Assembly: GCA_013396635.1 (NCBI GenBank)
Contig: WBMW01005650.1
Coordinates: forward strand, 5,393,440-5,457,439
Length of the DNA stretch: 64,000 nt
Direction of reading: 5' to 3'
From: Penelope pileata
Lineage: Eukaryota; Chordata; Aves; Galliformes; Cracidae
Below, in pieces: positions 37,023 through 48,200 of this stretch; the first letter of the stretch is position 1, and the number at the start of each line of letters is the position of its first letter. A model generated the notes under the pieces. That model searched no databases and was not told the origin of the DNA. It saw nothing but the letters and a program-made list of their open reading frames with translations. A program made the position numbers and the translations under genes.

Positions 37023-39718
37023 ATATGAAAGGAGGGATATTATATTAGACTGCTACTGTGGATATATAGATTATTGTAGATATATCAGAAAATTCCATAA
37101 AAGTATAAAAAACTTTGTAAGTAATACATAAACTGGAATGAGTGTTTATTGATAACTATTTTTATTTTAGAAAGGAAAGGAAAGTACAATTTGAATATTT
37201 GAAAATGTTCAACTGGACTTTGTAAATTATATAATACAAATTCTTATAGTATAATCTAGGAAAGAGAAAATCATTTTTATTTCTCAACTTTGATCCATTA
37301 ATTTACCCTGCAAGCATTTATATCACCATTATTAAATAATAATGAATTATTTTATTTTTTCATTCAAAAGTATCAGTAGATATGAACTTCATTTACTGAA
37401 AACAGTTTAATGCTATTTTGTTTTACTCTGCTCTTATGATAACTTTGGGCACTTAGGTGTGTGTTCCTCTTGAAGGTAAACAAATTTCTCACATGGTCTT
37501 TCTGATTTAGACCTGACTTATCCTGTGTTGCCTGGATACAACTGGTACTATTCAAATAGTCTGCTGCAATGCTGTCAGCATAGCCATTTGTTACATTGAT
37601 TTATAAATGCATTATCTGTAAAAGCAGCTCAGCTTTCTACATGAACAAAAGATAGGAGCCAATAGGATGTAATTTAGTTAGCTTCTTACAAGAGCTGTTG
37701 TTTTTCCCAATGTGTTACAGGAAAGGCAGATACTTTACGACATATGAAGGTTGAATAGCAGCAGTACTTATTTATCTTTTAACATTACTGTCTTAGAAGG
37801 CATTTTTTAAATATCTGTATCATTCACTCATTTAAATTCTGGAAGTTACAAAATTAAAAATGCCAATGTTTATTTTCAAATCAGCTGAGAGATTGGTATT
37901 TTACAACGATCATTTTTGCAACTTTTCTTTAAGTTTTTCTAGTACATTTCACATATGTTTTATTTTTTTATCTTTAACGTGACAACACCTTGAGAGCTTT
38001 GGAGTTCTACGCTTGTAGTGCACTCTACTGTAATAACCTAAATCACAGTGATCCAGATTGTCTTCATAAACCAGTTTAATATCTCTGTGAGAGCTGAGAA
38101 TTAAAACCCTAAAAAAGGTAATTTCACTTGTACAAAATATGACTTTCCCATTTGTTCCACAGTTATTCCTGCACATTAATGAAAAGTAACTCTCCTAGTA
38201 GTGTTGCTATCAGAAATATGAATGAATGGTAATGTCTGGGCGAACACCTAGAGGAACAGCATAAGCTGAGCATGATGCAGGCATCTGTAGTGAAAAAATA
38301 ATTCAAAAATTATAGCAGCAGTCACAACAAACCTTTCAGGAGCACAGATGAGCACTATATAACTTTAAACTGAATATAATTAACATATGAAAGTTCCCAT
38401 TAAAAAGAATTATTGAAGCCAAGAAGCTGAATTTTATAAATGTTGGTATTCTATGAATTGTTCTCTGAAGCATCTGGTACTCATCATTGTTTGAGGCAGG
38501 ATTTTAGTAATACCTCTGTCCGTTTTATAATGGTGTGAATGAAATGAATAATTTATCCTTGGATTTCTTAACGTAGTACACACTAGGCTCCGTTGCAAAC
38601 ATTGCATTGTTTACACACCCTGCAATAAGGGACTGATGACAGGGACATGGTGTTTAAGCGAGTTTGCAGGTGTCATAATGGTCATTTACAACCAGGAATC
38701 AGTTAAGATATCTCTGAAGTTGTTTTCTATTCAAATAAGAGACCAAGTTAACTCACTACCTACCCAGCACTAGGTGAAGATACTGGTGATTTTGGATCAG
38801 CTTTCCACCTGATTAGAAGTGTAGATCTGAGATATTGAGATCCAGTAGATTCTATAGCAAAACCTGTAATTTTGCTAAGCTGGATCTTATTTAGTCATTG
38901 TAACTGGCCAGTATACAACGCTACTGTTTTTTTGTAGTGAAAGATGGTTGTGTCAAATGTATACAGTGTAGAGGTCTTTATTTTAGCGTAACATACCACG
39001 TTTTGTAACTACATGTGCTAAACTTTGCACTAAAACCTACTGTACTTGAAAAACAAGCCAGATTTAAACTCTTCATAAACCTCAGCAGGTGAGCAATTTG
39101 GGGCAGCGGCTGTATTTGTGTTCTATGTATTCACTTCATACCACAGTGGGGCCCTCAACTCCCAGATTGATCTTCGAGGTGCTATTGCAATAAAAAAAAA
39201 AAGTAATAATGATAATAATAAAATTAACAGCTATAGTTAGCTGTGAAAAGCTGAGCATTTTTTTTTAATCTCCAGCTGATAGGAAATTGCAGTACATAAT
39301 TTTCTTCAGACATAGTCATGTACTTAGGCTTTTCATTACGTAGAAAAATATCTCTGCATTTTCTTGCTCATTTTGTCTGTTCATCTGCTTCAATGACCTT
39401 ACTGATATGAAATCTTGTAAAGTAGTGAACTAACACTGACAGACACAGAAGGTCACACACATGTATTTGCTGTAATGAGTGATGCTTATATGCTTACATT
39501 AGCATCGGTGTTACTTCCAGACTGTTACATAAACAGGTATCAAGGTTGAGTTTGCCATCGTTACAGAAACTGCCTGCATGTCTTCTCCTTTTCTGGCAGA
39601 AAAATCAAGAAATTTTTGTATTCTTTAAAGTCTGAATCTTAGATCACATCAATGCAGGAATTCTCCAGATTTGTTGCTGTGAAGAAAATGCTTATTTATC
39701 TAACTCCCGATGAGACAT

Positions 39719-39804
39719 GTTGCTGCAGTACCACTGCATTGAGATCATGGAGCTGTAAGTCTCCTCTTCACAGAGTAAGCTGTTATGTGTGGTACTGCAG
39801 TTGC
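39719..39804. repeat. Hairpin-forming inverted repeat with 12-bp perfect core
   Basis: CTGCAGTACCAC (39723-39734) and its exact reverse complement GTGGTACTGCAG (39789-39800) are separated by 54 bases. The stem extends outward by G-U and G-C pairs with one mismatch. Inside the loop, CAT (about 39736-39738) can pair with ATG (39785-39787), and an AGCT pair can form further in. The whole ~86-nt structure has the size of a microRNA precursor, but the bulged, unpaired interior is larger than usual and the arms match no microRNA I know. It is recorded as an inverted repeat, not as an RNA gene. Confidence 0.6.
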
Positions 39805-40162
39805 TTATTCATTTAAGAAGAAAAACGCATATCTTTGCTTTCAAAATTGGAATTCAAATTTTTGACATTTTGGTAGTCATTATCTACACAATAGCTACAC
39901 ATAGAAACGCAAGAATGATGTTTTTAACACTCAGACAAGAGATGTATGTTGGCCATCAGCTATAAAGACATATCAAAGGAAGAGCAGCTTGCATCTCCCA
40001 AGAACTCAAGAAAGGCCATGCCAACAAAGATTAGCGATAATTTATGAAGGAAAGAGTACAAGACATGGAACAAGTATAAATTGTTCAGTTCTGTTGCACA
40101 CTAGTCCATAACCTAAAAATTGGCATAAAAGGGATTGCATGTGAATCATCAGTGTATATTCG
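39805..40162. other. AT-rich sequence, nothing recognised
   Basis: Spacer between the hairpin and the mariner derivative. No open frame, repeat or signal I can support. Confidence 0.5.
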
Positions 40163-40168
40163 TAGGTC

Positions 40169-40190
40169 GCTCTGAAAGTAATGCCTCCTA
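40169..40190. repeat. Mariner terminal inverted repeat, left
   Basis: This 22-bp block pairs with 40525-40546 (18/22). It marks the transposase 3' side of the element. Confidence 0.85.
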
Positions 40191-40270
40191 TTAATTTCCA
40201 TGGAAGCTACAGTAGATACAAAAGAGCAGAATAAGACTATTTGATAGAGAAATTTCTCAGCAACAAAGAA

Positions 40271-40381
40271 TCATTTTTCAACATAGCCACCACCATTAGC
40301 TATGAATTTTTGCCAGTGATGAACAAAAGCCTGCATGCCAAATTTGTAAAAATCTGCACATTTGTAGATCCATACTTCCAT
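40271..40381 (-). pseudogene. Mariner transposase remnant: start codon fused in frame to C-terminus
   Basis: On the minus strand an ATG at 40379-40381 opens a 36-codon frame ending at TGA (40271-40273). It starts MEVWIYKCADFYKF and ends HHWQKFIANGGGYVEK. The second part is the typical C-terminal end of a mariner transposase, of the W-x-K-x-I-A-N-x-G-x-Y-x-E type. The first residues, M-E-V, correspond to the normal N-terminus of the Galluhop transposase as I recall it. One internal deletion of roughly 0.9 kb has therefore removed the helix-turn-helix DNA-binding region and the whole DD(34)D catalytic domain while keeping the reading frame. No transposase activity is possible. Whether the small frame is ever transcribed is unknown, and frame retention may be a one-in-three coincidence. 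Confidence 0.8.
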
Positions 40382-40524
40382 GTCAGACACCGTTGTGTCA
40401 GACTGCCCCTCTGCTGTGATCTGTCACATGACAGCAAAAGTAATGTAATATTGTCAAGAAGATTCAGCCTGTACTGCCATTCCACCAACATCCACCTCTG
40501 ACATTGTGGACAAACATAGTAAAA

Positions 40525-40546
40525 TAGGGGGCGTTACTTCCGGAGC
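40525..40546. repeat. Mariner terminal inverted repeat, right
   Basis: Partner of 40169-40190. It lies on the transposase 5' side, with about 140 bases of leader between it and the transposase ATG. Confidence 0.85.
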
Positions 40547-40556
40547 ATCCCTCATA

Positions 40557-43343
40557 AATTTAACGTGACTGCTTCTTCTACCCATTTGTATCAGTCTCTG
40601 TGGCTTCCTGTGGCATTATGCTCTGGAGCTGTGTGTGCTTGGGGAAAAAACAAAACTCAGTTTAAAAAATTATACTTATTTCATTGACTGATTTCTAGAT
40701 CATATAAGTAATCTGGAGACTTAAACGTATCATTCACGCTTTATTGACTGTCATAGCTTCTTTCAGTCATTTATTTTCTGAACTGAAGAGGCTTAATACA
40801 ACTTATCAAAACATGACATCCTGTATGTTTGTTACAATGAAGCATGACATCTTGTATGAAAGCTGTACCATAGTACTTACGATTCTTGTCATCTTTCTGT
40901 GTGTCATTTTCAGTACTACCATATCCTGTTTTGAAATGGCATGGACTTAACTGTGTAGTTTTCAAAAGCTGAAGATACCATTTTGTATTGTAGATTTCCA
41001 CATATCTGAAAGGAAATAGAATCAAGCCCTTGCTTTTGAAATCAGAATATTTATTTAATATTTATTTATTTTCAAGCTTAAAAGCTTCCTTTGTGCCTTT
41101 TGTACGTCTTCATTCACTCGTGAGTGGTGAGACTTTAAAGTCAATGTTGCAACAATTTGGTATTTTGGTATTATTTTTTTCTGGTTTTGTTTTTGATTTT
41201 TGTTGTTTCACCCTCCCACCCTGTCCTCTACCCTATATAAATAAAGGGAATATAGGATCAGCCACTGAGGACTATGCAAGACTTGCTTGAAAAAATAAGT
41301 AAAAATAATTCAGGAAAAAATACAATATGTTTCTTTTATCTCCAAGAGTTTAAGGAAATAATTGTTATGCTTTCTGGAACAAGGATAAAAGAAATACTTT
41401 TGTTCTGAAAGTTCGTAATAATTTCTTCAATATTACAAGTACACGGTAAAAAATTGATTTTTATCTGTTAGAGAATCAGTATCTTTTATGTAAGCAGTAA
41501 GGATGAATTGTAAAATCCAGTAATATCAGAATACAATGTGTTTGCAAAAATATTTACCTACATGACAATAGTTACTTAGCTCCCTTCAGTGGTATCTGTA
41601 TCTTTTGTTTTATGTCCTACTTAAACTATTTCTAACATTGTTTCATCCATAGTTTGGACCATCTCACACTGGCAGCTTAGAATGCTTTCTTTTCTTTTAA
41701 ATTTGTGATTCACACAGGTCATTTACCCAATTTAGTTACAGGTTTTAGTAGCTTTGTGTATCCTTTTCTGGCTGTAATTTAGCTGAGATTCCCCCCTACA
41801 CAGTTCGTCCCTGCACTCCTATCTGAGGACAGCAGTGTCTTTAGAATGTTACCTGAGCTGCTTTTGTGGTCAATTACTAATTTATATTAGTCTTAGTGGG
41901 GTAAGTTGATTAGAACAGTGTGTCATGCAGTGATTAAGCAAGGAGTTCAGCTGCCAGAACTGTGGATGAAGTAAATTCCAGCAGAGAGACTGCAACAAGT
42001 AGCTGGGGACAGTAATCTCTTCAGTAGTATATCTGCAGCCAAAAAAAGACAGATGTCTCCAGCCTAATTCACTCCAAAATCTTCCTCAGTCTATAACAAG
42101 TAGTTAACATATACTTGCTTTTCCTCTGGCCTCTCATCTTTAACTGAGCCTTCACAAACTACCTGAGTTGCTTTCAAAAGTTTTTTTTTCCCCCTTATTT
42201 ATTTATCTGTTTATCTGTTTTTAAATTTTTTACATAGTACTCATTCACGTCCTTCCCTTTGTTTGGTCTATGCTTGCAGAGTCACCAAATTTCACAGCTC
42301 TTAATTCATTGCAAAGCCAGTGGCAGCCCGAACACTGCTCTCCCTAACCTCACTTCTGTTGCTTTCTTCTCCAGACGACACGCAACAACAGCTTCAGTCC
42401 CATCTGCGAGCTACTGTCATTTGTGATTTTTTTATAGCATCATGTGTATTTTTTTCTTCACACTTAGAAAAGAGGTGTTAATTTGTAAATTAAAAAAGAA
42501 AAAAAACCACTAAAAACCAACAGTGAAAGCAAGAGGGAGAAGCCACTGCCAACTAAAAGGAAGATCAGGGAATTAGAGAACCAACTGAGCTTGCTGCAGT
42601 GCTTGTTGGCTGCATTGATTCACTGACTGATTAGTTAGTAGCTCTTACTCCAAAGTCATGTGTTACTGACTGTATTCTTTTAATGTTATCACGTAGACTA
42701 TGTTTCTTGTTACTAAGTTCATCAATATCACATTACTTGAGGAAGAGATAGAAATAAGGTATGTTCAGCGATGATGACCATCTCAGATGATATCAACTGA
42801 GATCCATTTTACTTGCAGCCTCAATTTTGATTGTGAACTCTACTAGATGAGAAAAAAATCTGTTTTTCTCTTCCTCATTTTATCCTTTGGAGCTGAAACC
42901 TCGTTAGCTTGGTTCATCTAACCAATCCAGTGTTGCAAGCTTGCAAGTCCAACTAACTTCAGGGATTTTGCAGTGTTGGGTAGATCTTGAGATAGCTAAT
43001 AGTAAGTAAAGCTCTACTTCACTCAACATAAAGATCATCATACTGAATTTGATTAATAAAACAAGTGAAACCTCAGTGTGTAACTTCAAATGCTTTATTA
43101 ATCCATAATTAATAATCTATCCATAGGGACCCTTCCTTTATGTAATTCTAGGCAGTCTGAGCCTATGGCGTAGGTCCACCAGTCTGTTTGTATTTTTCTG
43201 GACTTTTTTTTATATTCTCAAGTAAAGTAGCTCTTCTCCAATGTGCTGCAAAACTTGAGCTTTTCAAAATGCAAAATTAATCTGTTAGGTTTATTAGTAC
43301 AATTCATTTCTGGGAAATTATAACGTTGAAAGAAGAATATAGT
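40557..43343. other. AT-rich sequence, no gene seen
   Basis: No supported gene. A 16-bp near-identical repeat pair (CATGACATCcTGTATG, 15/16) lies at 40812-40827 and 40843-40858. A strong polypyrimidine tract ending in CAG at about 42375 resembles a splice acceptor, but no exon can be defined after it. Confidence 0.55.
40812..40858 (+). repeat. Short direct repeat, 15/16 identical
   Basis: CATGACATCCTGTATG (40812-40827) and CATGACATCTTGTATG (40843-40858) are offset by 31 bases. Confidence 0.8.
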
Positions 43344-43411
43344 GTTTGTATGACAGACTCAATGATCTCTGGAGGTCCCTTCCAACCCCTGAAATTCTGT
43401 GATTCTGTGAA
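43344..43411 (+). mobile_element. CR1 LINE 3'-terminal fragment, sense orientation
   Basis: GACTCAATGATCTCTGGAGG, then TCCCTTCCAACCCCTGAAAT, then ATTCTGTGATTCTGTGA form the classic CR1 3' end: the ACTAGATGATCTC-type block, the GGTCCCTTCCAACC block, and a tail of two copies of the octamer-type ATTCTGTG instead of poly-A. Only about 65 bases are present, so this is an extremely 5'-truncated insertion, the usual outcome of CR1 reverse transcription. It is much less diverged than the tail at 14.66-14.80 kb and therefore probably younger. CR1 is the dominant LINE of birds and other reptiles, which supports an avian source. Confidence 0.92.
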
Positions 43412-45224
43412 TAATATCAGTATTACATATAATGAAGGTGATACAAATAGAGATACAAGAGTAAAATAAATGAGAAAAATAGTATTAGGGAAAAAAAAAA
43501 CACTGAAAATATACCTTGTATAACCAGCTTTATGTATGCTTAAAATTGCAATCTGAATCTGTTTTATATAAACAAAGCAATGGAATTTTTCATAAAACCT
43601 CTGATGTGAAAGTCTTGACACCCTACATTCTGTGTGTGTACACATTCACTTCTGTAGGCATATATTTTCAGGCCTGCATACGTACATAACATAGTATGCA
43701 TTGCTGTGGTAACCCAAATGATTTTGGTTAATCTTTTTTGATTGGGAAATAATGAAGTCTAAATATGGTTTGGATATTGTTGTTAAAATACTTTCAGTAT
43801 GCTTCTCAAGGAATAATGATTTAAAAAAAAAATGTTCAGGCTATTTTCTCCACAGGATTATAATTAATTTAGAACACAGCAACATGTAAGCTTTGCAGGT
43901 GGTTTCCCTTGAGTTGAATTATCTTTTATTTTTCAATTGTACCATTGCGAGCTACCTGTAGGAATAGAGATTTTACTATATTTCTAGATTTTTACAATGC
44001 CCTGTCTTAAATTTAACAACATCTCACAATTAATTTCTAATGAAACTTTCCCTTTGCCACTATCCATGATAGAAAAGTTCCATGTGGAGCTGGTGTTCAG
44101 CTGGGGATTCAAGAACTTCAGTTTTGATTTGGCTTATAAAATAGAATCTGAAATCGAGTGTGCTTCAAATTAACTGCAGCTTCCTTTATGAGCCCCTTTT
44201 GCAAAGCAGTGTCACCTCAGAACTCTGGCAAGGGATTTGAACATATTGTCTAACAGAAATATCGACATATAAGGACATTGAAAGTTTTGAAGCGCCTCAG
44301 GTCATTCAGCATTTAGCAAACTTTGCATGAGGACACCCCTACAGATTATGGTGGCTATTGTTTTGCATTATTCATTGGTGTACTTGAAACAGTATGAATC
44401 TAGATGTGCTAGAGACATGTAATTCAAAGAGAAACCTTCTTACTAATGCATATGACATTTGATACACATTTGCAATAATTTAATTTATCTACAGATATGT
44501 AATCTAAAGATGGATATACAGAAAGTTTAGAAAATCATTCACATTACAGAGCTAATAGTTCTCCTGACCTTGATAGAACAGCGTAGGTTTTTACATTTAA
44601 AATATTACTGGATTTTTTCTTAGTTTATGTATGCTTTCTTTGTATTTAATCTTTTTGATAGTATTTTAATTGAAATATTACAATATTTTAGAATAAAGAT
44701 TGATAGCTGTTTTATTTTAATAAATACACCATTGGTGTTCATTATAGCATACTGGTTTAAAAGGGTTGCTTCATCTATGGGAAGGGAAACAGTGCAGCAA
44801 GATGGGTACGATCTGAGTTTTGTTCCAAGTTGTGCCCCAGATTGCTCAACAGTCTTATGAAAATCTCTGCTTCGCTCTGTCTGAGCTTTACCATTAAAAC
44901 CACTATGATTCTGATATTTGTATTCTTTGAAGTGTTTCAAGAACTGCAGATTAAATGTATATTTCATTTCCTAATTTGTTTTAATATTGCTCAAATGAAA
45001 CAATGAAGACATTCTGGATAAAAGATTTACAGACATAAATGCAGTAGCAGGGATTTTTATTCTATATGTTCTTTTGATCATTTTATTTGAGTACACGTCC
45101 TTAGCAAATCGGGATACAGAGATTATAGTATCAGTAGAAAAAAAGTCTGTAGGCACTGGAGAATGAAAACTTGTTAAAAGGCTTTGAGATTCTACTTTTT
45201 CAGGAAAAGTCTTATCTGGAAATG

Positions 45225-45242
45225 AAAAAAAAAAAAAAAAAA
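45225..45242. repeat. Poly-A tract (A18)
   Basis: Longest homopolymer in the window. The preceding sequence does not look like a processed transcript that I recognise, and I see no flanking duplication. Confidence 0.9.
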
Positions 45243-48200
45243 CAAAAAGAATAAAAATCTTGCCAATAGCAAGACAGGCTTAAAATGGAGGATTTAATGA
45301 AATAAAAGTGATAATTCTAGATCTGTATTACATACAATTTTAATAACAGACCATGTTATGGGGAGCCTGAGGCTGCAGCACAGCATGGGTCTAAGCTGTA
45401 TATATAAAGAATCCGTGTATTTATGCAAGGTTGGTAGAACTGATTTCTGCCTCCACTAAAAGCTCTTTACATTGCACTGTGGTAGTTGGAAAGGAGCATG
45501 ATTACATTTGCATGTATTTTAAGACTTCTTTTTCTGAGAACATTTGCAATATATTTATATTTTCATGGAACATAAAGTACCATCAATATTTCACACATGT
45601 GAAAGGATAGAACAAGAAAAGAAATGCCAAACATTTAAAGAACTTTCTGTTTAAAAAATCAACTTGCACTCCGAATGTATGCCCGTGTTTTTGCATACAA
45701 CTACAGCTCTGTCTGCTTGACATTAGAAAGTTCAGCAGCTTGCTTTTCTTTTGTTGAATTTTAGTACTTTTGGAGGTGGGGGGGAAAGGATGTCATATAA
45801 AGCAATGGGCATTCCCCTTTAAAGTACACATTTCTGTATAGAAGAAAAGAAGTTCAAAATCCTTAAAAATTGCTTTGAGTTTCTGTTTGTGAGTTTATTT
45901 CCATTTATAAATATAACTCATCAAGTAGAATAGGAAATATCAATGCTTCACTACATTTGAATTATATGTCACATTTTGCCACACAGGTCTCCTTGATATC
46001 CCACTGTGACTTAAAAGCAGTCTATTATCAAAAAGGCAGTCTCTCTGGTCAGTATTTTATCTTATTATAAAGATCTTCTGTCTCTTCTGGGTTTACTGGA
46101 GCTGAAATATGTTTCAGGAATCTTGTTAGAGAGAAGTATTATAGTCTTACAAAGTTTTATTACTTTGTAAATCAAGATTCAATATATTTGCTTTTCAAAT
46201 AAATTTTGTAATATGTGTATATGTTTAGAGTACCAATAAAATGTGTAAAAATCACAAATAAATTTAAACAATAAGTGGCTTAATTCAGAAAAAAATTCTT
46301 CAGCACTACTTTTAAAATCAACTATTGGCACACTGATTTCTCCTGATGTGTAATATTGACCTATATCTATATATTCATTTTTAGTTTCAAGGAAATATTT
46401 TTCCCCTTTTCTTTCAATAGAAACTATCTCTAATAACTATGTTTTCAACATAGTTATAAATGTATTGCAAAAGACTTACTTGTAATGCTTCTTACATTTT
46501 AATTGGCTTGAAGCACACAAAGTTGGAAAGTCAACCTTATTTACTCTGTAAATTATCTTAGTCTATCACCTTGGCTGATCTTGTCTTCCTAGGATACAAC
46601 AGACACTTTTTTCTGGGATTTTATTACCCCTATGTTATTAATTTCTTATCTCTTTAAACTTTTCTGCATATATATGCCCTTAAATATTGGTATGGAACTG
46701 TTAGGAATGTTCTGTTGAGTACTAATGAATAAAATGTGTTAAATTTTATACTTCTGAAAGGCAGGATGGGAAAATAGGAAAGATTACATTAGCAGTTCAT
46801 ACTTTTGGCTGAAAAGCCAGATATTGCAATTTTTCATGACAGAGGGTCAGTGTGATACAACAAAACAGATTGAAATGTGCCTTGGAGTCAAAGCTGCCTC
46901 CAACTCATTGGAGCAAGGTTTCATTAAAAGTGCTTGGTATTATTAAAGACATCATTGCATTCATTTGCATTATGGCTTCTAAAAGACCAAGTTAAATGTT
47001 TTAAGATGTCATAAGCTCTTCAAATCCAAAGAATGTATGAAAGTAGATCAGGCTGAAGATCTGCAGTAATGAATCCAAGGCAAAATACTTAGTATCTCCT
47101 CAGAAAAGGAATTATATACTGCTTCTGGTCTGAAGGCAAGAAAGTTTCAACTTGATGTATAAGCTATCCTAAAGAATGAGACCTACTTTTCAAAGACTAA
47201 GATGTTGAAAATAAGTATACAGTTCATATCCTTTAGCAAAGCAATCTTTTTAAATCTTACTGCTGATTGAAGAACCTTTAATCCTTCTGACTGTGCAGTA
47301 TCTTGACAAATGTTGTTTTTTTTTTTAATTCTGGGTAGTCAAGAATAAATTGTTAATGAGGCAACAACAATGGCACTTATGTGATTGCTTAAAAAGAAAT
47401 TTTGGAGAAAAATGTGTGCTGAAGATTCCAGCTTTAGTGTCTGACTCCCATGAGACAAGAAATCATCTCTGTTGCCATGTATTTCTTCTGACTGCTAGTC
47501 TCTAAATGATTTAAACCAGAAGCAATGATGTTTCTAACTCTTGAATTACAGTGAACAGATGTATGAAAAAAAGTTGCAGTGATGCAATTTACTAAAATGT
47601 AGATCCCTTCTCTTAAATGTTGTTTGCACCACTTTTCACCATAACATGAATTAATATGCCCTGCACTGTTAGTCTTACTAAAGCATCAGTAATAATCATC
47701 ACATTAATAATGTTTTCATTTCTTTTGCTTTTTATATTGCTACAACAACATAGGTTATATAATTCATTAGTCGTTATTCTGTGTTAGAAAATATGTATAG
47801 GCTTAATCTACATAAACTGTCGGTCTCTGAACAAATTTGTACAATGAAATAAGAAAGGTAGAAATTATGATATTTACAGTCAATTTATAAAATGGGGTAG
47901 GTCTATTGCTTTGATGAAATCCATTTTGAACAAATGCGGTCTTTGCACATTCCTATTAGGAATGTGGATTTTGAATGAAATACCTAGTGGTACATTTCTC
48001 TGTACACCCAGAGTTTCCGCACTCAGTGTATTGATGGCCTTTTAAAAAGCAGAACAAGTCAGTACCCTGAGTAGCAATGGATCTGTGAAAAGAAATGAAG
48101 TATAATTGAGATGACATGAGCTCAGCTCATGAGGAAGATTGCAACAGGAATTCAGGCCATGCTGCGTGTTTTGGTGATGTAACTGGTGATAGTTACGCTC

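Larger units (their letters stand above)
33762..39718. other. Unique AT-rich sequence, no gene seen
   Basis: No supported gene. A pyrimidine-rich plus strand runs from about 33770 to 33910. Small repeats present are a 17-bp direct repeat with a hairpin at 34924-34975, an A-rich AACAATA-like tract at about 36925-36980, and an AT palindrome at 37003-37022. Open frames are at most about 75 codons and lack domains. Confidence 0.6.
40163..40556 (-). mobile_element. Internally deleted mariner (Galluhop-like) DNA transposon
   Basis: The ends are inverted repeats. GCTCTGAAAGTAATGCCTCC and two more bases (40169-40190) match the reverse complement of 40525-40546 at 18 of 22 positions, and all four differences are transitions. 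TA dinucleotides lie just outside (40163-40164 and 40555-40556), as expected for mariner insertion, although the left terminus seems to have lost a few bases. The sequence strongly resembles the avian mariner family called Galluhop, as I recall its consensus. At about 394 bp against roughly 1.2-1.3 kb for a full mariner, most of the transposase is missing, including all catalytic acidic residues. The transposase would read on the minus strand. The copy is non-autonomous, but its terminal repeats could in principle have been recognised by an active relative. Confidence 0.9.

Noticed and set aside
39719..39804. Calling the hairpin a microRNA gene
   Set aside because: The interior of the stem is largely unpaired, the arms match no microRNA I know, and no expression or conservation evidence is available.
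42340..42440. Strong polypyrimidine tract ending in CAG, like a splice acceptor before an exon
   Set aside because: The sequence that follows has no good donor site and no recognisable peptide in any frame. Isolated acceptor-like tracts are common in introns and deserts.
45180..45242. Poly-A run of 18 as the tail of a processed pseudogene
   Set aside because: The preceding 200 bases do not resemble a known transcript, there is no well-placed AATAAA followed by the tail, and no flanking duplication is visible.
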